Origin: CAWKPF01 sp963851415
GTDB lineage: Bacteria > Acidobacteriota > Thermoanaerobaculia > Multivoradales > Multivoraceae
DNA: 64,000 nt
NCBI GenBank assembly: GCA_963851415.1
Contig: CAWKPF010000002.1
Location: 1,240,001 to 1,304,000 of the forward strand
Direction of reading: 5' to 3'
Shown here: piece by piece, positions 6,792 to 15,119 of the stretch
Layout of the letters: each line of letters opens with the position of its first letter
How positions within the stretch are numbered: the first letter of the stretch is position 1
Translations under genes and position numbers: made by a program
Notes under the pieces: generated by a model
What the model saw: the letters and a program-made list of their open reading frames with translations, nothing else
The model's database searches: none
Told to the model about the DNA's origin: nothing

Positions 6792-8618
6792 ATGAGACCT
6801 CTCGTTCGGCGCAGTCTGATCGTGATCGGTGCGGTCCTCGTGGGTTTCTGGTTGGTGTATCTGATCGGCGCCAACCTGATTCTGCGTACCGAGGCCGGCC
6901 AGTCCTGGATCGGCGGCCTGGCTCGCAACGTCGAGATCGATTGGCAGGGACCCTCGACCTGGGTCCCGGGTGTCGTTCACCTGGACTCCCTGTACCTCGA
7001 AGGGGGGCGCCGGCAGCGATGGTCGATCTCACTGACCGACGTCGACGCTCGGCTGCGGCTCACCGCGCTCGCGCTGCGTCAGGTGAGGGTCCGCAAGGCG
7101 CACATCGACACGTTCGAGTTCGGACTGACCCCGGTCGAGAACCCGCCGCCGCCCAGAGCTGGAGCGACGGTGCAACGGGACGTCGAGGACGGCTGGAAGC
7201 TGGTCGTAGACCGGGCCGTGATCGAGCGCCTGCGGAGGCTGCAGGCCGGCCAGTTCGCGCTCGAAGGGGAGGGTCGGATCGAGGCAGCGATGGAATTCTG
7301 GTTCCGCGGCGCCATCGGCTTCCAGCACGTCGACCTGTCGATGCCCGGCTCGCGGCTGCTCCGTGAGGGCGAGGAATCCATCGCGTCCTTCGACACGCTC
7401 GAGATCCGAGGCGAGCTGCCTCGGTTCCCGATCCGCAAGCCGAAGATCGACGACATCCTCGGCGACGCGACGCTCGCTGCGCGGGTCGAGTCCGACACCG
7501 AGGGACTCACATGGCTGGAGCCGTATCTGCGCAAAGCGCCCTGGCTGTCGTTCGAACGTGGCGGCGGTCGCCTCGATCTCGATCTCGCCCTCGTGAAGGG
7601 AGAGCTCGAGCCCGGGTCCACTCTGGACTACTCGGGAGATGGGCTGGCGGTCCGGCTCCTCGACTATCTCGTCGAGGGCAGACCCGTGCTCCGTGGAGAA
7701 GTGCCCGAGGGGGGAATGCCCACCCTGACCATCGAGATCTCCGACTATCAGCTGAGCCAGGCAGAGGAAGGCGAGCCCTACATTCTGGGACCCCTCATCG
7801 AGCTCCGCACCCTGGCCAGCGATCGTCGTCTCTTTCCACCGCCCGATCACGCGATCCACTTCGAGCTCGTCGACGGGCAGGTCCCGGACGTGACCGTGTA
7901 CAACCAGTTCCTGGGCGCCCAGGGAGCGATCGCGCTCGAGTCGGGAACTGCCACGGTGAACACCCGTCTCGCCGTCGACACTGCAGGGGCTTCGAGCGAA
8001 GGAAGTCACTTCGAGCTGAAGGGGGAAGACCTCGGGCTGCGCTTCCAGGGTCTCGAGGTGCGCGGTGATCTGAGGGTGGTCACCGATCTCACCTCCGTCG
8101 ACGCCGAACAGCGCCGGTTCGGGCTGACCCGAAGTGCGGTCGAGCTGAGCGACGCCGGTCTGAGCCATGGGGGAAAAATCGTCTCCGAGTCCTGGAACGG
8201 CGAGATCGCCCTGGAGGGCGGCAGCGTCTCCCTCGCGCGTCCCCTGGACATCGAGACCCGACTCACCCTGGCACTCACCGACGCTCGCCCGATCTGGGCG
8301 TTCTTCGCCGACGGCAAACCATTGGTGTCGCTGGCTTCGAGCCTGCTCAAGATGAAGGGCCTGGAGGGCTCGGCGGAGCTCGAGCTCGATGGCGACCGGC
8401 TCTGGGTTCACGATATCGACGTGCAGGCGAAGGGCCTCCGTCTCGAGGGAGCGATGTGCATGAGTAAGCAATCGCCGGCCGGGGCGATCTGGGCGAAGGT
8501 GCACGGCATCGACGGTACTGCCTGGGTCGACGCCGAGGGCAAACGGCATTGGGCCATGCTGCACGACCGTCGCAAGTACGAAGCGCAGATCGTGGAAGTG
8601 ACCTGCCCGGAACCGTAG
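6792..8618 (+). CDS. AsmA-like inner-membrane-anchored protein
   Basis: A protein of 608 residues with one N-terminal membrane helix (IVIGAVLVGFWLVYLIGANL) followed by a long, beta-rich periplasmic part. It contains the features of AsmA/DUF748-type proteins: a conserved region just after the helix (TEAGQSWIGGLARNVEIDW), repeated amphipathic strands, and LRQVRVRKAHIDTFEFGL, similar to the domain in which successive sublayers are measured in AsmA proteins. The best-studied relatives form long hydrophobic grooves that move phospholipids between membranes. Here function is by fold only. GGAG lies 11 bases upstream of the ATG, with a candidate TATAGT -10 element at 6753. The gene stands alone, with the P450 upstream and a lipoprotein downstream. 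Confidence 0.6.
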   Translation: MRPLVRRSLIVIGAVLVGFWLVYLIGANLILRTEAGQSWIGGLARNVEIDWQGPSTWVPGVVHLDSLYLEGGRRQRWSISLTDVDARLRLTALALRQVRVRKAHIDTFEFGLTPVENPPPPRAGATVQRDVEDGWKLVVDRAVIERLRRLQAGQFALEGEGRIEAAMEFWFRGAIGFQHVDLSMPGSRLLREGEESIASFDTLEIRGELPRFPIRKPKIDDILGDATLAARVESDTEGLTWLEPYLRKAPWLSFERGGGRLDLDLALVKGELEPGSTLDYSGDGLAVRLLDYLVEGRPVLRGEVPEGGMPTLTIEISDYQLSQAEEGEPYILGPLIELRTLASDRRLFPPPDHAIHFELVDGQVPDVTVYNQFLGAQGAIALESGTATVNTRLAVDTAGASSEGSHFELKGEDLGLRFQGLEVRGDLRVVTDLTSVDAEQRRFGLTRSAVELSDAGLSHGGKIVSESWNGEIALEGGSVSLARPLDIETRLTLALTDARPIWAFFADGKPLVSLASSLLKMKGLEGSAELELDGDRLWVHDIDVQAKGLRLEGAMCMSKQSPAGAIWAKVHGIDGTAWVDAEGKRHWAMLHDRRKYEAQIVEVTCPEP

Positions 8619-8757
8619 GAGATCGCTCCGACCCGCCGCATGCCTCAGGACCGCTGCGATAGAGTCGCTCCGCGCCGACAACAGGGCCGTTTTCGTCGTC
8701 TCGACCCCCGAGCGCGAGGAACACGTCCGGATTCATGACAAGAAGTGGGGGGATCCG

Positions 8758-9876
8758 ATGTCCCGACACCAGATGGCCACGATCGCGCCTGCGGCCCTGA
8801 CCGCCGCAGCTCTGACTCTGTTTTCCGCCTGCGCGCCCAAGGAGGAAACCGGCACCGAAGCGGCCGCAAGCACCGGGAACGCGCCGGTCGCCGACGCACA
8901 GGTCAGCCAAAGCGACATTCCACGCGACGCCTTCTTCGGCGACACCCACGTCCACACCGGCTGGTCCGCCGATGCCGGCATGGACGGCGCCATCACCTCG
9001 CCCGAGGACGCCTACCGCTACGCCCTCGGGCAGGAAGTCACCTCCAATACCGGCCAGAAGGCGCAGTTGAGCCGACCCTACGACTGGTTCATGGTCACCG
9101 ACCATTCGGACGGGATGGGCACGATCAACGAGATCATCGCCGGGAATCCGGAGATGATGGCGGACCCGACACTGAAAGGCTGGCGAGATGCACTGACCTC
9201 GGGCGACGAGGAGGCCGCTGCGGCCGTCAAGAGCGAACTGATCGTGATGCAGTCCGAGGAGCGGCTGCCCAAGGAGGTGATGGATCCGAAGTGGATGAAG
9301 TCCGCCTGGGAACAGACCGTCCAGGCCGCCGAGGACTTCTACCGGCCCGGCGAGTTCACCACCTTCATCGCCCATGAGTGGACCGTGAACGCCGACGGCG
9401 GGGACAACCTGCACCGCAACGTGATCTTCCGCGACGGCGCCGACCGGACGATGCAGATCCTGCCGCTGACCACCTCCGAGACCCAGGACTCGACCGAGCT
9501 CTGGGAATGGCTCGAGAACTGCGAGGTCACCACCGGTGGTCAGGTGCTGGCGATTCCGCACAACGGCAACATGTCGAACGGCCGCATGATGGAGGAGCAG
9601 CAGTTCGACGGCAGCCCGATGACCAGGCAGTGGGCCGAGATGCGGGCGCGATACGAACCGCTGATGGAGGTGACCCAGATCAAGGGGCAGAGCGAGTCGC
9701 ACCCCTCGCTGTCGCCGGAGGACGAGTTCGCCAGCTGGGACCTCTGGGATCGGGGCAACCTGATCCTGGCACCGAAACCCCCGGGATCGCTCAAGTACGA
9801 GTACTGGCGCGAAGGGAAGGTCCCGCTCGTGCACCAAGAGCGCGGATTCACCTCGCCGATCTGGTACACACCCTGA
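8758..9876 (+). CDS. DUF3604 lipoprotein with an internal deletion
   Basis: A protein of 372 residues. A G-rich ribosome binding site (GGGGGG) precedes the ATG, and the N-terminus is a lipoprotein signal peptide (TAAALTLFSAC, Cys near 25). The DUF3604 domain, related to PHP-type metal hydrolases, begins with FFGDTHVHTGWS near residue 60 and continues with MVTDHSDGMG and AIPHNGNMSNG. After LILAPKPPGSLKYEYWRE near residue 350 the sequence jumps to ERGFTSPIWYTP, which is the normal extreme C-terminus of the family. Members are usually about 600 or more residues, so some 200 internal residues, with the later conserved motifs, appear to be missing in frame. Probably non-functional or altered. Confidence 0.8.
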   Translation: MSRHQMATIAPAALTAAALTLFSACAPKEETGTEAAASTGNAPVADAQVSQSDIPRDAFFGDTHVHTGWSADAGMDGAITSPEDAYRYALGQEVTSNTGQKAQLSRPYDWFMVTDHSDGMGTINEIIAGNPEMMADPTLKGWRDALTSGDEEAAAAVKSELIVMQSEERLPKEVMDPKWMKSAWEQTVQAAEDFYRPGEFTTFIAHEWTVNADGGDNLHRNVIFRDGADRTMQILPLTTSETQDSTELWEWLENCEVTTGGQVLAIPHNGNMSNGRMMEEQQFDGSPMTRQWAEMRARYEPLMEVTQIKGQSESHPSLSPEDEFASWDLWDRGNLILAPKPPGSLKYEYWREGKVPLVHQERGFTSPIWYTP

Positions 9877-9999
9877 ACTTCGCCCTGAGCTTCGATGCGT
9901 GAACAGACGCCGAGCCGCAGCGCGGCCGCCGACCTGCGATGACAGTGGTTTCGACTCCCACCCACACCCAGAGACGTCGTGAGTAGCGAGGATGCATCC

Positions 10000-11589
10000 A
10001 TGAAGTCCCATTCACCGGGGCCCGCCGCAGTGGGCCTTCTGTTCGTTCTCTTCTGCACGGCAGCGCTCTCTCAGCAGCCCGCCTCCAACGAGCCGAGGAC
10101 CCAGGACGCGTCGCCGACGGACTCGAAGGTCGACAGCGACCGCACCCTGCCCGAGCGTCGTCTTCCCGCTGACATGGCGCACACGAAAGAAGCGGAGGTC
10201 ACGATTCGCGGCGAGCGTGTGCCCTACCGCGTCACGGTCGGCACCCAACCGGTCTACGGCGACAAAGACAAAGCCGTGGCATCGCTTCACTACACGTACT
10301 ACGAGCGCACCGACGCTACGGACCGCGAGCGGCGCCCGCTCGTCATCTCCTTCAATGGCGGCCCGGGATCCGGATCGCTGTGGATGCACCTCGGGTACAC
10401 CAGCCCCAAGCAGCTGCTCGTCGATGACGAGGGCTACCCCGTGCAGCCCTACGGTGTGCGTGACAACCCTCATTCGATCCTCGACGTCGCCGACATCGTC
10501 TACGTCAATCCGGTCAATACCGGCTTCTCGCGCATCCTCGACGACGAGGTGGATCGCGAAATGTTCTTTGGCGTCGAGGCCGACGTCGAGTATCTCGCCG
10601 GCTGGCTCGACGTCTTCGTCTCCCGCGTCAAGCGCTGGCGTTCCCCGAAGTACCTCATCGGCGAGAGCTATGGCACCACGCGAGTGTCCGGTCTGGCTTC
10701 GGCCCTCCAGAATCGCCACTGGATGTACCTCAACGGGGTCATTCTGGTCTCGCCGACGGGACTCGGTCTCGAAGCGGAAGGCCCGGCGCCGCGTTCTCCA
10801 GTGCTCAAGCTGCCCTACTACGCAGCCGCAGCCCACTTCCATCGCCAGCTCGAGCCGGCACTGCAGAGTAGAGACCTGAACGACGTTCTCGACGAAGTCG
10901 AGCGGTTCACGATCGACGAGTACCTGCCCGTCATCTCTCGAGGCGGCTTTGCCGACCCGCAGGATCGGCAGCGCATCGCCGAGCAGGTGGCTCGCTACTC
11001 GGGACTCTCGGAGGAGTTCGTGCTCGATCACAATCTCGCAGTGCCGGCGTCCGCCTTCTGGAAGGAGCTGCTGCGAGACCAGGGGTACACCATCGGGCGC
11101 CTCGACTCTCGCTACCTCGGCGTCGACCACAAGAACGCGGGCGAGGGCTACGACTACCCTCCCGAGCTGACCTCGTGGAACCACGCCTTCGCGCCGGCCA
11201 TCAACTACTACCTTCGCGACGAACTGGGCTTCGAGACGGATCTCCAGTACTACCTGTTCGGCCCCGTTCATCCGTGGGAGGGTCGTGACGCCAATGTCGC
11301 CGAAGAGCTCCGTCAGGCGATGGCACAGAACCCGTTTCTCCAGGTGATGGTGCAGTCGGGCTACTACGACGGCGCCACCGACTACTTCACGGCGAAGTAC
11401 GTGCTCTGGAACCTCGACCGAAGTGGACGGCTGCGCGAGCGAATGCGGTTCAGGGGATACCGCAGCGGCCACATGATGTACCTGCGCGCGGAAGATCTCG
11501 AAACCTCCAACCAGCACATCCGAGAGTTCATCGAGTCGAGCACCCCGGGCGAAGGCGTTTCCGCCAGCTACGGCGTCGTCGAGCCATAG
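10000..11589 (+). CDS. Exported S10-family serine carboxypeptidase-like protein
   Basis: About 529 residues. The ATG at 10000 is chosen because GAGG lies 8 bases upstream and a signal peptide follows directly (AAVGLLFVLFCTAALSQQ); a GTG at 9979 is an in-frame alternative. The S10 catalytic set is complete: oxyanion and substrate motif NGGPGSGS near residue 118, nucleophile GESYGTTR with Ser near 223, Asp in YDGATDYF near 460 and His in YRSGHMMYL near 490. It should trim C-terminal residues from peptides in the periplasm or outside the cell. The gene is transcribed towards a sulfatase-fold gene with only 24 bases between them, with no obvious terminator. Confidence 0.92.
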   Translation: MKSHSPGPAAVGLLFVLFCTAALSQQPASNEPRTQDASPTDSKVDSDRTLPERRLPADMAHTKEAEVTIRGERVPYRVTVGTQPVYGDKDKAVASLHYTYYERTDATDRERRPLVISFNGGPGSGSLWMHLGYTSPKQLLVDDEGYPVQPYGVRDNPHSILDVADIVYVNPVNTGFSRILDDEVDREMFFGVEADVEYLAGWLDVFVSRVKRWRSPKYLIGESYGTTRVSGLASALQNRHWMYLNGVILVSPTGLGLEAEGPAPRSPVLKLPYYAAAAHFHRQLEPALQSRDLNDVLDEVERFTIDEYLPVISRGGFADPQDRQRIAEQVARYSGLSEEFVLDHNLAVPASAFWKELLRDQGYTIGRLDSRYLGVDHKNAGEGYDYPPELTSWNHAFAPAINYYLRDELGFETDLQYYLFGPVHPWEGRDANVAEELRQAMAQNPFLQVMVQSGYYDGATDYFTAKYVLWNLDRSGRLRERMRFRGYRSGHMMYLRAEDLETSNQHIREFIESSTPGEGVSASYGVVEP

Positions 11590-11613
11590 GGCGCGACGAC
11601 TCGGTCTGTCGAG

Positions 11614-13068
11614 CTAGCCGTCGGCCTCGGTACCCAGGTAGCCGATGGCGCGAAGCCGCTCGAGCCGGTTCCGATCCGCAGGAGATGGCAGACAGGTAGC
11701 AGGCGAGTACCTCTCGGCGGAGGCGGCGACGCTCGCGAGACGGCGCTCGAGATCGGCGACGATCTCTGGAGACTGCGCGGCGATGTCGATGCGCTCGTGC
11801 GGGTCGACCAGGGTGTCGTAGAGCTCGACCCCACCGTCGCCATGGACGAGCAGACGGTGCCCCGCCACCGATATCGACCGCATGTCCTTCTCGACGTCGA
11901 AACCGGCCTTGCTGTCCAGCATCCCGTGCACGGCTCGGCCCTCGAAGGCAGCGAAGAGATCGATGCCCTCGTCCTGGCGGGCCTCCACGAGACCGAGCAG
12001 CTTTCGGATCGTTGGGACCACGTCGAGAGTGCTCACCGGCGAGGTCACCCTGCCGGGATCCTCGCCTCCCGGGAGTCGAAGGAGTAGGGGCACGCGGACC
12101 GTCTCGGCATGGAGATTGAAACCGTGTGTCAGGGCTCCATGCTCATAGAATTCCTCGCCGTGATCGGACAGGAAGACCACCACGGACTGCTCCAGGTCGA
12201 AGCGCTCGAAGATCTCGCGAACCTGATCGTCGACGAAACCGATCTCGCTGTCATAGGCTGACTTCATCCAGGCGAACAAGTCGTCGAGCTCTTCGCTCGA
12301 CAGCTCCCTCGCTCTCCGGCCGACGTACTGGTGGGGCTTGGGATCGATTCGAGTCAGAATCCAGTCGATCTGGTCGAGATCGGATTCACTTCGCCCCAGC
12401 GGAGCCTCCGGCCAACCGGCATCCGTGAGGTTCTCGTAGGGGACGAGCCACGGTTCGCGCGCGTGGTAGGTGTCGTGCGGATCGATGTAGTGCAGATAGA
12501 GGAAGAACGGCTCGCTCGCTAGAATCTCGTCCCGCCAGAGGCTTACCTGGCCGTTGACCCGATCCGCTGGCTCGTCGTCGAGCTGAACGAACCGATCGAA
12601 GCCACGATCGAAGCCGACATCCTCCGTGACCAGGAGATTGGAGACCACCCCGAAGGTCCGGTAGCCACTCGCCCGTAGTACCTCAGCCAGGGTCTCGATC
12701 TCCGCAGGGATGCAGTTGACCGGTATCGGCTCTTCGCCCGCCTCCCGCTCCAGGCCCGCCAGGCTGACCACTCCGTGCTGGAACGGATGCACGGAAGTCA
12801 GCACCGACACGAGAGCCGGCAGGGTCCACGACGACGGCGAATAGGCGTTCTCGAAGACCCGACTCTCCTCGGCCAGCTGACTCAGGAAGGGTGCGGTGTC
12901 ACGAGGAGCGCCGTAGAAAGGCAGGCGGTCAGAACGCAGCGTATCCACCACGATGAGCACGACATTCGGACGAGGCGGTGAGGTCGCGACCTCGCCGCAG
13001 GCGGCGAGCGTCGCTGAAAGGAGCAACAGGCCGACGGGGCTCTCGAAGCGTCTTTTCGGTCGGTCCAT
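11614..13068 (-). CDS. Sulfatase-fold lipoprotein lacking the formylglycine motif
   Basis: A protein of 484 residues with a lipoprotein signal peptide (VGLLLLSATLAAC, Cys near 24). The alkaline-phosphatase-like sulfatase fold is clear: VDTLRSDRL supplies the first metal ligands, and SDHGEEFYEHG the later Asp-His pair. The position normally occupied by CxPSR (formylglycine) reads SPSSWTLPA, with Ser-Pro-Ser-Ser-Trp. Members with W-T-L-P here are common and are probably phosphoryl-transferring or otherwise non-classical, so calling it an aryl sulfatase would be unsafe. The protein ends with IGYLGTEADG, a usual C-terminal motif. It is convergent with the carboxypeptidase gene and follows the beta-helix gene on the same strand after a 289-base gap. 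Confidence 0.85.
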   Translation of the reverse strand: MDRPKRRFESPVGLLLLSATLAACGEVATSPPRPNVVLIVVDTLRSDRLPFYGAPRDTAPFLSQLAEESRVFENAYSPSSWTLPALVSVLTSVHPFQHGVVSLAGLEREAGEEPIPVNCIPAEIETLAEVLRASGYRTFGVVSNLLVTEDVGFDRGFDRFVQLDDEPADRVNGQVSLWRDEILASEPFFLYLHYIDPHDTYHAREPWLVPYENLTDAGWPEAPLGRSESDLDQIDWILTRIDPKPHQYVGRRARELSSEELDDLFAWMKSAYDSEIGFVDDQVREIFERFDLEQSVVVFLSDHGEEFYEHGALTHGFNLHAETVRVPLLLRLPGGEDPGRVTSPVSTLDVVPTIRKLLGLVEARQDEGIDLFAAFEGRAVHGMLDSKAGFDVEKDMRSISVAGHRLLVHGDGGVELYDTLVDPHERIDIAAQSPEIVADLERRLASVAASAERYSPATCLPSPADRNRLERLRAIGYLGTEADG

Positions 13069-13357
13069 CGTCGTATTGCGGCTGGGGGTTCTCTGGCCCG
13101 GGATCTCCCCTCTCCCGGCGCCCTTGGAGTGCCGCGAGAGAGTCTAGCGCGAGCGCGAGGTCCGATCGGAGGCCGAGGCGAGCCGCGGCCCGAAGCTCGA
13201 TCCAGCCGGGGTGCTCCAGGTTCTCGACGCGAGCGTCTCGATTCTCAACGATGGTCTCGAGTCGGGCGATCGGACCGAAAGGTCGAGCGCACTCGCCAAC
13301 CCCTGAGCCCCGAAGTCGGCCGTCCTGCCGCTGTGCCCGCTCTCCTGGCCACGGAAG

Positions 13358-14971
13358 TCAGTCGAGCCGACCTCGAGCCTCGTCCCATGACGAAAGACCG
13401 CCAGACTCGAACCCGTCACCGAAGATGGCACCGACCTCGAACGCCCCGATCGTGGGTGGCGTCGCATAGCCGATGCCCTTTCGGTCGGTCAGGATTCCGA
13501 CGTCCACTCCGCGCTGTCGAACGGGCGAGCCTTCCGTGGGAACCCAGTCGAATGCCTCGAGGTCGGCCAACAGCGGATCCTCGATGACCATCGTCGACTC
13601 CCAGGCGGAGACTCCGCTCCGGTACACGTAGCCCCCATCGTTCTCGATCGCGAGGACCACGTCACCGGTCTGGGGCCGGTAGCAGGCGTTGTGGCTATGG
13701 GTAGCCGAGGAGGCGGTGTTCGCCACGTAACAGGGATCGCCGAACGTCTGCGACCCCCTGTTCACGACGAGGTTGTTGCGGAAGACGGTCACGCCCGGCG
13801 TGCTCGAGTCGTCCATGAACCCATTGCCCTCACCCACCACAATGGTGTTGTGGAGGAAGTCCAGCTGTGCTGTTTCCCCGTCATCGGCATAGCCGACGCC
13901 CGGGGCGATCTGAATCCAGATGGCCGCATTGCCATTGGCCCGCTCCTGATGGATCTGGTTTCCATAGACGGTTGCCGATGGAGCGTAGCCGTTCTGGATG
14001 ACCATGCCGGGCTTGTCCCGCATGCGGACGTCGTTGTAGCGAATGAGCGCGTTCTTTGGCGAGCCATCTTCGTTGCCGGCGAGGGCGAGTGCCGGGCCAT
14101 CCAGACTGTCCTCGCCTTGCGTGATCGTGTTGTATTCGATGACGCCGTCGACCACGCTCTGGGTGAAGGACATCCCCGTGGCGCGGCCGTCCCCGTTGAT
14201 GCCGAAATTGGTGACGGTGTTGTGGCTCATCGTCATGTTGTAGAGCGTCGAAGGGGTGGCGCCGTGTACGGCGCGCCCTACGTAGGCAGTCATGCCGTGA
14301 TTCGACGCCGTATCGACCACGTTGGCATGGAACGTGATGTTCGACATGTCCGTGTTCCAGGTCTGGATGAGCACCGCGATCACGTAGTCGTCGTTCTCGT
14401 CGCCGCAGTTCAGAATCGAGTTGTTCTGCACGAGGATGTCGGTCTCGGAGTCCTGAAGACCATTCGCGGAGTAATAGCTGTCCGTTCCGCCGACGACGAT
14501 TCCGAAAGCGTTCGTGCTGTTGCCGTCGACCACGATGTTCTGAAAAACGACATGGCTGGCACCGATGATGTTGACGACGGCCTTCTCGGGTGCTTCTCGA
14601 TCCTGTGACGAGAGGATGGTGGCTTTGGCGCCCGTACCCCAGTAGTCGCCGTCCCAGACGATCGGCTCTCCTGGTGCCCCACCATGATGGATGCCGAGCG
14701 CCGTCGCCTTCTCGAAGACGTCTCCCCGCTCGAGCGCGATGCGTGTGCCCGGCAGGGTCGCGTTCGCTTCCGCGTGGTCGAGTGTTCGCCAGGGAGTGAG
14801 CTCGGTCAGTCCGTCGTTGCCGTCATCGCCATCGGTACTGACGTAGTACGTCAACGAGCTGGCACCGCCCTCGAGTTGGCGTGTATCCAGGCCGTCTTCC
14901 CGGCTCTCGGCGCCGGACGGCGTCAGGAGGAGGAGAACAGAGGGCAATAAAATGCTTATATACCTATTCAT
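13358..14971 (-). CDS. Secreted right-handed beta-helix protein with DGFESG-type C-terminus
   Basis: A protein of 537 residues with a signal peptide (ISILLPSVLLLLTPSGAES). TYYVSTDGDDGNDGL is the typical entry of parallel beta-helix (PbH1) proteins, and the body is a series of short Asn-rich turns such as VVFQNIVVDGNST, ILVQNNSILNCGD, ITFHANVVDTAS, MTMSHNTVTNFG and LDFLHNTIVVGEG. Such folds are found in polysaccharide lyases and glycan-binding or adhesive proteins; no catalytic set could be fixed. The tail reads IFGDGFESGGLSSWDEA, matching the DGFESG-(x)n-W motif found at the C-termini of many exported proteins of Gram-negative bacteria, which may be a sorting signal. No nearby partner was identified. 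Confidence 0.8.
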   Translation of the reverse strand: MNRYISILLPSVLLLLTPSGAESREDGLDTRQLEGGASSLTYYVSTDGDDGNDGLTELTPWRTLDHAEANATLPGTRIALERGDVFEKATALGIHHGGAPGEPIVWDGDYWGTGAKATILSSQDREAPEKAVVNIIGASHVVFQNIVVDGNSTNAFGIVVGGTDSYYSANGLQDSETDILVQNNSILNCGDENDDYVIAVLIQTWNTDMSNITFHANVVDTASNHGMTAYVGRAVHGATPSTLYNMTMSHNTVTNFGINGDGRATGMSFTQSVVDGVIEYNTITQGEDSLDGPALALAGNEDGSPKNALIRYNDVRMRDKPGMVIQNGYAPSATVYGNQIHQERANGNAAIWIQIAPGVGYADDGETAQLDFLHNTIVVGEGNGFMDDSSTPGVTVFRNNLVVNRGSQTFGDPCYVANTASSATHSHNACYRPQTGDVVLAIENDGGYVYRSGVSAWESTMVIEDPLLADLEAFDWVPTEGSPVRQRGVDVGILTDRKGIGYATPPTIGAFEVGAIFGDGFESGGLSSWDEARGRLD

Positions 14972-15071
14972 CTAATAACAAGGTATCAGCACACCTCGAG
15001 TGGGGTCAAGACCGACCCGACCGTCCGGGATCTCTGCGAGGACATCGAGTCGCGACGAGTCGCCTTCCAGG

Positions 15072-15103
15072 CCCCGGTCTCCCGGCGCCCCGGTCTCCCG
15101 GCG
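15072..15103. repeat. 16-bp perfect tandem duplication
   Basis: CCCCGGTCTCCCGGCG occurs twice in a row in the gap between the beta-helix gene and the glycosyltransferase gene. It looks like a replication-slippage duplication. Confidence 0.85.
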
Positions 15104-15119
15104 CCGCGGATCACGCCAA

